Of a DNA stretch of 8,210 nt, positions 1 to 6,676 are shown in pieces. Source of the DNA: Candidatus Krumholzibacteriia bacterium (GTDB lineage: Bacteria; Krumholzibacteriota; Krumholzibacteriia; LZORAL124-64-63); NCBI GenBank assembly GCA_030643455.1, contig DAOWLV010000116.1, positions 1 through 8,210 of the forward strand, given 5' to 3'. The notes under the pieces were generated by a model. The model was not told the DNA's origin and searched no databases. It worked only from the letters and a program-made list of their open reading frames with translations. Each line of letters begins with the position of its first letter. Position 1 is the first letter of the stretch. The translations under genes were made by a program, and so were the position numbers.

Positions 1-777
1 CAACTGCCCGCAACTCTGGTAACGCTCATCCACCTTCTTGGTCAGCATCAAATCCACGGTGGACGAAAGAGCCGCAGGGGTCTCTTCACAAACCTCGTTC
101 AGCGCTTTCGGCTGCTGGTTGGCGATGGAGTACATCAGCGCCAGCCCGCTCTCTCCGGCGAATGGCAGTTGTCCCGAAACCATCTGATACAGGCACACCC
201 CCAACGACCAGATATCGGAGCGGTGATCAACCGTGCTGCCCTGGACCTGTTCGGGCGACATGTAGGCCGCCGTGCCGAGGGTGGTGTGGGTCTTGGTCAT
301 TCGGGCGAGATTCATGAACTTGGCCAGACCGAAATCCATGATCCTGGCCTGCCCTTCGGGCGTGACGATGATGTTGGCGGGTTTGATGTCGCGATGCACG
401 ACGCCGGCGTCATGGGCGAGCTTCAGCCCGGAGGCGATCTGGACAACAAGGTCCACCGCATCATCGCGATCCAGTTCACCGGAATCGATCAACTCTTGCA
501 GCGTTTGACCAGGCACATATTCCATGGAAATGAAGACATGGCCATCCACCTCATCGATCTCGTGAATGGTACAGACATTGGGATGATTGAGCGCCGCGGC
601 CGCCCGCGCTTCTTGCAGAAAGCGAACCTTGCCAGCCTCGTGGACGGCATTGTCAGGCAGGAATTTGAGAGCGACCTTGCGTAGAAGTTTGGTGTCCTCG
701 GCCAGATACACCACACCCATTCCACCTTCGCCCAGTTTCTCGACGATCGTGTAGTGGGAGAATGTCTTGCCGAGCAT
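1..777 (-). CDS. PknB-like serine/threonine protein kinase, N-terminal part (partial)
   Basis: The 259 visible codons encode most of a eukaryotic-like (Hanks-type) protein kinase domain that would phosphorylate Ser/Thr on protein substrates in the cytoplasm. Visible motifs, in order: glycine loop GEGGMG at residues 16-21, VALK with the ATP-anchoring Lys38, helix-C Glu56, catalytic HRDIKPAN at 128-135 (Asp130, Asn135), DFG at 148-150, and SPE in place of APE at 174-176. Every residue needed for catalysis is present. The ATG at 775-777 is supported by an AAGGAG ribosome site (783-788) five bases upstream. The frame stays open to the window edge, so the C-terminal end of the kinase domain and whatever follows are missing. 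Family members often carry a membrane segment plus TPR, WD40/beta-propeller or PASTA repeats there, but which one cannot be told. It lies on the same strand as the cyclase cluster but about 270 bases or more downstream, so it may be a separate unit. The family call is secure; the substrate is unknown. Confidence 0.95.
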   Translation of the reverse strand, partial: MLGKTFSHYTIVEKLGEGGMGVVYLAEDTKLLRKVALKFLPDNAVHEAGKVRFLQEARAAAALNHPNVCTIHEIDEVDGHVFISMEYVPGQTLQELIDSGELDRDDAVDLVVQIASGLKLAHDAGVVHRDIKPANIIVTPEGQARIMDFGLAKFMNLARMTKTHTTLGTAAYMSPEQVQGSTVDHRSDIWSLGVCLYQMVSGQLPFAGESGLALMYSIANQQPKALNEVCEETPAALSSTVDLMLTKKVDERYQSCGQL

Positions 778-818
778 GGCTTCTCCTTGATTCTGCAATA
801 TCTTGCGCCGACCAACTG

Positions 819-848
819 ACTGTATCACGGAACCTGGTGGCCTGTAAA
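819..848 (-). promoter_or_regulatory. Candidate sigma-70 promoter of the kinase gene
   Basis: On the minus strand TTTACA (843-848) and TACAGT (819-824) are separated by 18 bases. They match the sigma-70 consensus at 5/6 and 4/6 positions. Transcription would start near 812, leaving a leader of about 35 bases before the kinase ATG. The call is by eye only. The AT-rich stretch just upstream (about 845-870) adds some support. Confidence 0.35.
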
Positions 849-959
849 TAATTGAGAGTTAATTATCGAGATCTGAAAATTGCCTGTCACCTGGGTGTGG
901 TCGATCTTGGTGAAAAGGGTCCGAATCGCACCATCGGTGCCCCGCATCGGGTGGCAGTA

Positions 960-989
960 TTGACAGTTGGTGTTCATCAATGATAGAAT
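960..989 (+). promoter_or_regulatory. Near-consensus sigma-70 promoter, pointing toward the 3' end of the cluster
   Basis: TTGACA (960-965, 6/6) is followed after 18 bases by TAGAAT (984-989, 5/6). This is the closest match to the sigma-70 consensus noticed in the window. Transcription would begin near 996 and run rightward, antisense to the small CXXC ORF and the end of the channel gene. No plus-strand gene with a ribosome site follows. It may make an antisense RNA or be a chance match. Confidence 0.35.
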
Positions 990-1048
990 CAGGCACTCAG
1001 GTGGGCGTGCGGAGGGCGAAATTTTTGCGGTTGAAATGCCTGCCTTTG

Positions 1049-1339
1049 CTACAATCGATCCATCGAATCGGGGATCAGGGAGTCCAGGTTGGGGTTGGTG
1101 GGAGGACCGCCCTTTCCTGTTTTTTCTCGTGATTCAAATCGGGTGGGTTCTGGCGGATGATCCATCTTCATCACCGGGGAAAATACCACCGGGCAACCCG
1201 CCGAGGTGGAATGGCATCCTCGGCAGAAAAAAGACAATTCAGATTGGTCAATATTCCTGGGGGTGGGACACGGGAAACAATATTTTGTTTCCGGCGGTGC
1301 GGAAAAAACCTCAGAAGACTTGATTGGTGGGGTGGACAT
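1049..1339 (-). CDS. Possible small protein with paired CXXC motifs (96 aa)
   Basis: This family is not recognised. The ORF begins with ATG four bases after the stop of the channel gene. It has a textbook GGAGG (1347-1351) seven bases upstream, formed by the last codons of that gene. The product would be a soluble 96-residue protein with no signal peptide or membrane segment. Cysteines fall as CFPC (21-24) and CRGC (39-42), 14 residues apart, with His43 and Cys49 following, a spacing compatible with a zinc-ribbon knuckle pair. CRGCH also formally matches the CXXCH haem motif, but without an export signal haem attachment is unlikely. The second half is rich in Pro, Lys and acidic residues and looks unstructured. 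Against it: the third codon positions are only about half G or C, less biased than in the neighbouring genes, and two small inverted repeats lie inside it (1200-1224 and 1273-1292). It is either the last gene of the cluster or a chance ORF in a 3' untranslated region. Confidence 0.4.
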   Translation of the reverse strand: MSTPPIKSSEVFSAPPETKYCFPCPTPRNIDQSELSFFCRGCHSTSAGCPVVFSPVMKMDHPPEPTRFESREKTGKGGPPTNPNLDSLIPDSMDRL

Positions 1340-1343
1340 TCCC

Positions 1344-2939
1344 CTACCTCCCCAACAACCCCAAAAACCGCCGCAAGAATCCTTTCTCGTTCATCTCCAC
1401 CTGATCTGAAGCCGAACGGCTGGCGGCCCATTTCTCCATTCTTTCCTTGTTCGCCATGGCTCTTTCGTTGGCCAGCCGGGCAAAAGCCTCGGGGATGCCG
1501 TCGCTCACACCCAGCAAGGCGCGGAAGGCATCCGGCCCCAGTTCCAGGAGCACCGCGGCGCTCGTCACCTTGATTTCGGCACTGCGGGTCATGTTCAGCA
1601 TCAGGCTCATCTCGCCCACCAGACACCCGGGGTTGATTTCGAATTCGGAGATCGGTTCGTCCGTTTCATCCAGGATTCGACCCGCCAGCGAACCTGTAAC
1701 CAGGATGTGGCAGGTGTGTCCATCCTCACCCTGGTGGTACAGGGTTTCACCATTGGTGAAGCGCACCTTGCGGACCAGGGGGGCAACAGTTTGTAAGTCT
1801 TCGCGGGTCAACAGGGGCTGTCCCGCCTCATCGACCACCAGTTCCTGCGCCAGTTCACTGTCGAGCAATGCGTCGGTGATGAAGGAAATTTCCTCTTCCC
1901 TGGGATCGAGCTTCATCCTGTTCTGGACCAGCATCAGGTAGTCGTTCAACAGCCGGTCGGACATGGGGAAGGGGATCTCGATGCCGGCGCGCTTGAACCG
2001 GTACCAGATCATCCGGTTCACGTCGCCCTCGATGGCGATGCGGCGGTGGTAATCGCGGGTCCAGAAACGCAACTGGTAGTTGATGCCATAATCCTGGAAG
2101 GCGGTGACGTAGGCGTCAGGATTGGGGTTGGGCAGGACGGTGTCCACGTCGAGAGCGGCGGCGACCAGGGCTGCGATGACGTCGTCGGGGGCGTCGCTGT
2201 AGCTGGCACCCACGTCGATGGTGTGCCGCCGGGTCGGGTTGGGCCGAACCATGTTGTGCACCGTCGACTCGCTGAGCTTGGCGTTGGGCACGATCATCAC
2301 GTGACCGGACATGGTGCGGATACGGGTTTCGCGCCAGTTGGTCTCCATCACCTTGCCGGACAGGTTGTCCATCTCGATCCAGTCACCGGGCATCACACTG
2401 CGGGCGATGTGCAGGGACATGCCGGCCAGCAGGTTGCCCAGCACCCCCTGCAGGGCAAAACCGATAACCGCGGTGATCAGGGCGGTCGAGGCCAGCAGGG
2501 GGGCGATATTGAACCCCAGTTCGAAGCGCAGCACCCCGAAGCCCAGCCCCAGCACGACCAGACCACGCCCAATGCCCAGCAACAACTGGGGGATGGGCAA
2601 TTCGCGGCCACGGCGGGCGAACAGGACGTGAGCGGTGCCCTCCAGAATCATCAGGAACGTCAGTCCGATCCAGAATATGTTCCAGGCATTGAGGTGCTTG
2701 ATGTTCTCGGACAACCAGGCCGCAGGTCCCGGAAGGAAACCCAGCAGCTGTACCAGCGACCAGGTCATGCCCAGAACAAGCAGCGGTGTGAGCAGGAATT
2801 TCAGCAGGCTGCCCGGACCTTTCGGCGGCAGGGTCGCGCCCGGACCGATCTTGCGCAATATGCGGGTGAGCGCCATGGCCAGCAGCCACAGCAACAGCAT
2901 GGTCAAGACTTCGATGATGGTGGGCAGGTATAGATTCAC
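1344..2939 (-). CDS. MscS-family channel with C-terminal cyclic-nucleotide-binding domain (bCNG-type)
   Basis: This is an inner-membrane small-conductance channel protein of 531 residues. Hydrophobic segments lie near residues 5-24, 46-68, 86-107 and 119-137, followed by the conserved MscS pore helix and its continuation (about 145-180, with IGFALQGVLGNLLAGMSL). The beta domain (PGDWIEM, 184-190) and the alpha/beta vestibule run to about 335. After a helical linker, residues 375-490 form a CAP/PKA-type cNMP-binding domain. Its phosphate-binding cassette is intact: Gly442-Glu443 and Arg452-Ser453-Ala454. Channels of this layout are known as bacterial cyclic-nucleotide-gated channels; those studied respond to cAMP and often poorly to membrane tension. 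The frame is open upstream to 3179, but the overlap with the cyclase and its non-protein-like composition argue against that. The GTG at 2937-2939 is chosen because GGAG lies eight bases upstream and a membrane helix follows at once; an ATG 13 codons later is the alternative. The gene lies 26 bases after an adenylate cyclase, the likely ligand source. Confidence 0.93.
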   Translation of the reverse strand: MNLYLPTIIEVLTMLLLWLLAMALTRILRKIGPGATLPPKGPGSLLKFLLTPLLVLGMTWSLVQLLGFLPGPAAWLSENIKHLNAWNIFWIGLTFLMILEGTAHVLFARRGRELPIPQLLLGIGRGLVVLGLGFGVLRFELGFNIAPLLASTALITAVIGFALQGVLGNLLAGMSLHIARSVMPGDWIEMDNLSGKVMETNWRETRIRTMSGHVMIVPNAKLSESTVHNMVRPNPTRRHTIDVGASYSDAPDDVIAALVAAALDVDTVLPNPNPDAYVTAFQDYGINYQLRFWTRDYHRRIAIEGDVNRMIWYRFKRAGIEIPFPMSDRLLNDYLMLVQNRMKLDPREEEISFITDALLDSELAQELVVDEAGQPLLTREDLQTVAPLVRKVRFTNGETLYHQGEDGHTCHILVTGSLAGRILDETDEPISEFEINPGCLVGEMSLMLNMTRSAEIKVTSAAVLLELGPDAFRALLGVSDGIPEAFARLANERAMANKERMEKWAASRSASDQVEMNEKGFLRRFLGLLGR

Positions 2940-2965
2940 GCCGGGTTCTCCATTGGATTGTGGTT

Positions 2966-4987
2966 CTATTTCCTTGTCAGGTTCCAAACTGGATCGAAGC
3001 CCTCGGTCTCGTTGGCCAGACGATCCAACCATTTTCCTGCTGCCGGATCTCTGGCCGGGCCCGTGTGAATTGCAGTCATGGCTTGCCGCGCCGCCTCGGC
3101 TGCGCCGGATTTGCACTGGGCCAGGGCCGCTCCGTAAGCCTCCCAGTGGGCAGGCGCTTCTTCGCCCGCGAATCCCCACAACTCGTGGACCCGGACCGGT
3201 TGTTGTCTGCCTACGACCCGAAGGTCGCCCAGTTCACGGGCCAGCATTTTGTCAGCCACCGCTTCGAGAGTGGTATTGGTGATCATCAGATAAGTGCCGA
3301 AGACCTTGTTGGCGCCCTCGATCCGCGCGGCAAGATTGGCAGAATCGCCGATCACGGTGTAATCGAAGCGCTGGTGCGAACCCATGTTGCCCACGATCAC
3401 CGGCCCGCTGTGCAGACCGATGCGCATGTGCAGGGTGGCGCCAAACCGCTCCTGGAATTCTGCCCGCCGCTCGGCCAGTTTGCGCTGGCAAAGCACCGCA
3501 GCGCGGCACGCCCGCATGGCATGATCCGGTTGATCCACCGGCGCGTTCCAGAACGCGATGATGGCGTCGCCCTCGTATTTGTCCAGCGTGCCGCCGGCCG
3601 CCAGGATGATGTCGGTCATGTCCGTCAGATACTCGTTCAGGAGCGTGGTCAGCTCCAAGGGTTCGAGGCCTTCGGAAATGGTGGTGAACCCTTCCAGGTC
3701 GGAGAAGAAAATGGTCAACTCGCGCCGTTCCCCGCCCAGTTGCAGGCTGTCCGGGTCGTCCATGATGCGCTGGATCACGTCCGGGCTCAGGTAGTGCCGG
3801 AAGGCTCCGCGGATGAAACGTTTCTGCCGGCCTTCGGTGGTCCAGGCAATGATCATCGCTCCGGCCAGAGCTCCGGCATGGCCCAATGTTCCGGGCACCA
3901 CCGGCCACCAGGCGCGGGCACCGACCGCCACTTGGCCCATGACCGCCGGCAATACCAGGAAGACCACCAGCACCAGAATCGTGCGCCACAGCCGTCGCGC
4001 CAGCAGAAGGGATGCGCCAGCCACGAACGAAAGCATGAACATCACGGCGATCACAACGGCTATCGGAGGTTGGCTCACGAAACTGTCATGCAACAGGTTG
4101 TCGAGCACCGCGGCGTGCACGGTCACGCCGGGGCTGACCCGACTCAGGGGCGTGGGACGAAGGTCCATCAGACCGGGGGCACTCAGGCCGAACAGCACGT
4201 GCTTGTCCTTGACCACCGAAGGATCCAGACTCGGTGTGCCGCCTTCGATGAGCCGCAGGTCCGACTGCACGATCGCCGCCGCACTGTAGATGGGCCAGAA
4301 AGTGGCGGGATCCCGGAAGTTGATGATGCGCTCGGCCGTGCCTGCATCCAGCACGGCCTGCACCTGCCCGGATTCGTCGCCGATGAGGGCCGCCGCCGCG
4401 CCCACCGAGAGCATGGGCCCCATTCCGGGAACCTCGCGCAGCAGGATCGCCCGGCGGAATATTCCGTCGGCGTCGGGCACGTCACTGACGTTGGCCAGGG
4501 TGCGGCAGTTGTCCATCACTTCGGCGATGGGCAGGGTCACTTTTCCGGTCTCGGCGGCACTTGTGTGCACAAACGCAGCGCCCACGAAATTCCCGCTGGC
4601 GGCGATGGCTTCACCAAAGGCCTGGTCGTCCCAGACGCCGTACATCGAAGGCTCCGTGAACAAGACGTCGAAAGAGAGAGATCGTGCCTCGCCCCGCACG
4701 CAGAAATCGATGATCGTGGTGTAGACCTCCCGCGGCCAGGGCCACGACCAACCGTTGGATTCCTGGCCCCAGTCGAGGCTCGCCTGGTCCAGAAGGATCA
4801 GCACGATGGGCGAATTTTCCGGGGACTGGGGTGTAGCGCCCCGTGTGGCCACCGAGCGCACCCGCCAATCCCAGGTCGTATTTTCCCATCGGTCCAGGAC
4901 TCCGACCTGCCACAGGATCACCGTCGCGGCGGTGGTTCCCAGGGCCAGCCAGAGGGCATGGATCAGTTTGCGTCGCCGGTCCTTCAT
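2966..4987 (-). CDS. CHASE2-domain class III adenylate cyclase
   Basis: This 673-residue membrane-bound sensor should convert ATP to cAMP. Layout: one N-terminal membrane helix (about 11-30), an extracytoplasmic CHASE2 sensor (about 35-305), three closely spaced membrane helices (about 308-329, 335-352 and 364-382), then a cytoplasmic class III cyclase domain (about 395-605) and a short helical tail. All catalytic residues are visible: metal-binding Asp430 (FFSDLEGFT) and Asp474 (KYEGD), adenine-recognising Lys470 with Thr544 (FDYTVIGD), and transition-state Asn551 and Arg555 (NLAAR). Lys with Thr is the class IIIb adenylate cyclase pattern; guanylate cyclases normally carry Glu at the Lys position. 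The ATG at 4985-4987 is preferred over an in-frame TTG at 5021-5023, because it lies 10 bases after the protease stop instead of overlapping it. Neither start has a strong ribosome site, so translation may be coupled to the protease. The stimulus read by CHASE2 domains is unknown. The channel gene that follows has a matching cNMP-binding domain. Confidence 0.95.
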   Translation of the reverse strand: MKDRRRKLIHALWLALGTTAATVILWQVGVLDRWENTTWDWRVRSVATRGATPQSPENSPIVLILLDQASLDWGQESNGWSWPWPREVYTTIIDFCVRGEARSLSFDVLFTEPSMYGVWDDQAFGEAIAASGNFVGAAFVHTSAAETGKVTLPIAEVMDNCRTLANVSDVPDADGIFRRAILLREVPGMGPMLSVGAAAALIGDESGQVQAVLDAGTAERIINFRDPATFWPIYSAAAIVQSDLRLIEGGTPSLDPSVVKDKHVLFGLSAPGLMDLRPTPLSRVSPGVTVHAAVLDNLLHDSFVSQPPIAVVIAVMFMLSFVAGASLLLARRLWRTILVLVVFLVLPAVMGQVAVGARAWWPVVPGTLGHAGALAGAMIIAWTTEGRQKRFIRGAFRHYLSPDVIQRIMDDPDSLQLGGERRELTIFFSDLEGFTTISEGLEPLELTTLLNEYLTDMTDIILAAGGTLDKYEGDAIIAFWNAPVDQPDHAMRACRAAVLCQRKLAERRAEFQERFGATLHMRIGLHSGPVIVGNMGSHQRFDYTVIGDSANLAARIEGANKVFGTYLMITNTTLEAVADKMLARELGDLRVVGRQQPVRVHELWGFAGEEAPAHWEAYGAALAQCKSGAAEAARQAMTAIHTGPARDPAAGKWLDRLANETEGFDPVWNLTRK

Positions 4988-4997
4988 TGGCGGTGGC

Positions 4998-5930
4998 TCA
5001 CGGTTTCCAGGTAGCGTCTTCAAATCGCTTGTACCGGACCTCGGGTTCGATCTGGTCCGGCAGGCCGATCAGAGCGGGAGTAATGGCGACGATCCGGTCC
5101 CGCGGCGCCGGATGGGTGCGCGCGAATCCGGGCCCGCCGACCTTCAACCGCTTTTCCATCTCGGCCAGCATGCTTGACAGGGCTTTGGGGTCGTAGCCCA
5201 CCCGCTTGAGGATCGTGATGGCGATCTGGTCCGCCTCTTCCTCCAGGCCGCGGGAGTAGCCGTTGACCAGGAGCGTGGATGTGATGTCCTCGACACCGCT
5301 TCCGAAGTCCTCGACCAGCTGTTTCAGATCGCTGCCGCCAAAATGGCGCGCGCTTTCCGTTCCCAGAATGGTCAAGGCGCTGGTCAGCCGACTGTTCTTG
5401 ATGGCACGCAAACCGTGCTTGCCGACCACGTGGCCGATTTCGTGGGCCAGAACGGCGGCCAGCTCGTCTTCGGTATGGCACAGGTCCAGCATGCCGGTGC
5501 TGATGAGGATGAGTCCACCGGGCGCGGCGAAGGCGTTGATCTCGTCGGTCTCGATCAGCTGGAAGTGATAACCGCCGAAGGTCTCGGGCCGGTCCGAAGC
5601 CATGGCCAGGGTCTGCCCGATTTCGTTGAGGTAGCGGTTCGTCAGCTCGTTGTCGTAGGTGTCGTAGCTGGAGAGCATCCGGGCCGTCACGGAGCGCCCG
5701 ATGTAGTACTCCTGCACGGGGGTGAGGCCCTGGAAGGTCAGGTCGATCGCGTCGATGCCGCGATGCAGGGACTCGGCCTCGTCTTCGCTGATGTGACCGG
5801 TGGCCTTGGCGGCGTCGGTGGTGAACTTGGCAACCGACGCACAGCCGGCCAACCACCAGATGGCACTGGCAGTGATCATCAGGGTCAGTACCAGCCAGGT
5901 GATCCGGGGGGGTGTCAGGAATCGTTTCAT
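4998..5930 (-). CDS. M48-family zinc metalloprotease, lipoprotein
   Basis: This 310-residue peptidase resembles the BepA/LoiP-like M48 proteases that act on the periplasmic side of the envelope. It starts with a basic N terminus and a hydrophobic stretch ending in the lipobox LAGC, so Cys30 should be lipidated after signal peptidase II cleavage. The zinc site is HEIGH at 163-167 (His163 and His167 as ligands, Glu164 catalytic). The third ligand is probably Glu230 in SRGLEEEAD (226-234), the usual SRxxExxAD form. The part after 270 (RTHPAPRDRI) is the common C-terminal motif of the family. The ATG lies one base after the stop of the SH3 gene, with GGAGG eight bases upstream, inside the end of that gene. 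No TPR repeats follow, unlike full-length BepA. Known relatives degrade misfolded or stalled outer-membrane proteins. A quality-control role here is inference, strengthened by co-location with an envelope-sensing cyclase. Confidence 0.94.
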   Translation of the reverse strand: MKRFLTPPRITWLVLTLMITASAIWWLAGCASVAKFTTDAAKATGHISEDEAESLHRGIDAIDLTFQGLTPVQEYYIGRSVTARMLSSYDTYDNELTNRYLNEIGQTLAMASDRPETFGGYHFQLIETDEINAFAAPGGLILISTGMLDLCHTEDELAAVLAHEIGHVVGKHGLRAIKNSRLTSALTILGTESARHFGGSDLKQLVEDFGSGVEDITSTLLVNGYSRGLEEEADQIAITILKRVGYDPKALSSMLAEMEKRLKVGGPGFARTHPAPRDRIVAITPALIGLPDQIEPEVRYKRFEDATWKP

Positions 5931-5931
5931 C

Positions 5932-6453
5932 CTACCGACCTCCTTCGGCCGGCTTGACCTGCCCGGCGGCCAGGAAGGCTGCGGCCTGCTCCGGCGTGAT
6001 CACGATTTTCTCCATGCGGTCCACTGTCTGGAAGTCCAGGTCCCGATTCTGCTGGCGGTATTCCTGCTCCACCTGGTCGTTGAATCCCTTGCCGGCCAGG
6101 GCAATCTCTTCGCTCGAGGCGCCGGTGGCGGCTACGGCCTCGCCGGACACCATGGCCAGTTCATCCTCGGACAGCGCTGATTCGTGCAGCCAACCGGTTT
6201 GCCCATTCGGGCCCGTGACATGAACCCAGGGTCCTTGCCGGGAGCCCACCCTCACCTGCGTCCCGTAGGCCATTTCTGTAACCGTGGCGCCGAGGAAGGA
6301 TGGCCGCGACCGGAGATTACTCGTGCGCACCTGAACGCTCATGACTTGTCCTGCGGCCCAGGCCAAGCCGGCCACCAGCACCAGGGCAACCCACAGACCG
6401 GCACCGAACCGGCGGCTGAGTGAAAATTTGCTGTCCCTTGATTTCATCACCAT
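5932..6453 (-). CDS. Exported bacterial SH3-domain protein
   Basis: This 173-residue protein has a basic N terminus, a hydrophobic core (about 19-34) and a probable signal peptidase I site after AWA (residues 31-33). A bacterial SH3 domain follows (about 38-95, with the typical VRTSNLRSRPSF opening and the GWLHESAL end). The rest (about 100-173) is helical and rich in Glu and Gln, with an EYRQQNRDLDF segment, and matches no family known to me. Bacterial SH3 domains in exported proteins usually bind peptidoglycan or partner proteins. The ATG at 6451-6453 is chosen because GGGAGG ends five bases upstream; a TTG five codons earlier (6466-6468) and an ATG two codons later are possible but worse spaced. 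It is the first gene of the cluster and ends one base before the protease start, so the two may act together. Its job is unknown. Confidence 0.9.
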   Translation of the reverse strand: MVMKSRDSKFSLSRRFGAGLWVALVLVAGLAWAAGQVMSVQVRTSNLRSRPSFLGATVTEMAYGTQVRVGSRQGPWVHVTGPNGQTGWLHESALSEDELAMVSGEAVAATGASSEEIALAGKGFNDQVEQEYRQQNRDLDFQTVDRMEKIVITPEQAAAFLAAGQVKPAEGGR

Positions 6454-6652
6454 ATCTGCCTCCCTCAATCAGTATTGACCGGGACCACGGTCGATTCGGC
6501 CACGCTGGGCGCGGGCCTGGCCATGGTTGGTCTTGATTTTCAGAACAGGCCACTACCATAGCAAATATCAGGGATGATGGAACGAAGGAATCGGATCTCG
6601 GCCTTCTGCAACCACGTTCCGGAGGCGGGGACAACCCTGACCCAGTACGAAT
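6454..6652. other. Upstream region of the cluster, no gene seen
   Basis: No reading frame here has a ribosome site or protein-like composition. It contains the candidate cluster promoter and about 95 bases of presumed leader for the SH3 gene. If the terminator at 6653-6676 ends a plus-strand transcript, that transcript must start in this stretch. No tRNA, 6S, SRP or tmRNA signature was recognised. Confidence 0.5.
6555..6582 (-). promoter_or_regulatory. Candidate extended -10 promoter of the SH3-protease-cyclase-channel cluster
   Basis: On the minus strand TTTGCTATGGT supplies a TGC-extended -10 element, with TATGGT at 6555-6560. The -35 region 16 bases upstream (TTCCAT, 6577-6582) is poor. 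Transcription would start near 6548, about 95 bases before the SH3 ATG. The match is weak, and an alternative sigma factor or activator is possible. Confidence 0.28.
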
Positions 6653-6676
6653 GGAAGGCCCCCCGGGGGGCCTTTT
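6653..6676 (+). terminator. Strong GC-rich rho-independent terminator hairpin
   Basis: A perfect inverted repeat AAGGCCCCCC/GGGGGGCCTT (6655-6674) forms a 10-bp arm. On the plus strand it ends in TTTT and then CC. On the minus strand the tail is only TT before CC, so plus-strand termination fits better. No gene on either strand ends nearby: the SH3 gene starts at 6453 going left and the zinc-ribbon transcript starts about 100 bases to the right. It may insulate the zinc-ribbon promoter from readthrough or end a small RNA. Confidence 0.65.

Larger units (their letters stand above)
778..1048. other. Region between kinase and channel cluster, no secure gene
   Basis: No convincing gene is seen here. 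It contains the candidate kinase promoter (819-848), a near-consensus promoter pointing the other way (960-989), and a minus-strand reading frame of 50 residues (825-977) that carries one CXXCH haem-binding-like motif but has no ribosome site. No hairpin with a T-tract that could end the upstream cluster was found. Confidence 0.6.

Noticed and set aside
1200..1224. Inverted repeat GCCGAGG/CCTCGGC as a terminator for the cluster
   Set aside because: On the minus strand it is followed by GGGTTG, and the T-run lies on the wrong side. It also falls within the candidate CXXC ORF.
1273..1292. Inverted repeat GGAAACAA/TTGTTTCC as a terminator or operator
   Set aside because: It is AT-rich with a four-base loop and no T-tract after it on either strand. 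It could be a chance palindrome.
967..1323. Plus-strand frame of 118 codons downstream of the strong promoter
   Set aside because: It starts upstream of the predicted transcription start, has no ribosome site, and reads as low-complexity Gly/Pro/Trp sequence.
2046..2933. Plus-strand open frame of 295 codons opposite the channel
   Set aside because: It is a His/Gln/Gly-rich shadow of the channel gene with no recognisable domain.
2940..3179. Extended N terminus of the channel gene (80 extra codons, overlapping the cyclase end)
   Set aside because: The residues are Arg/Gly/Ser-rich and shadow the cyclase frame; a GTG with a ribosome site at 2937-2939 fits better.
2960..5014. Plus-strand open frame of 684 codons opposite the cyclase
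   Set aside because: It is the antisense shadow of a GC-rich gene. It is full of His, Gln, Arg and Gly, has no domain, and the minus strand holds an unmistakable CHASE2 cyclase.
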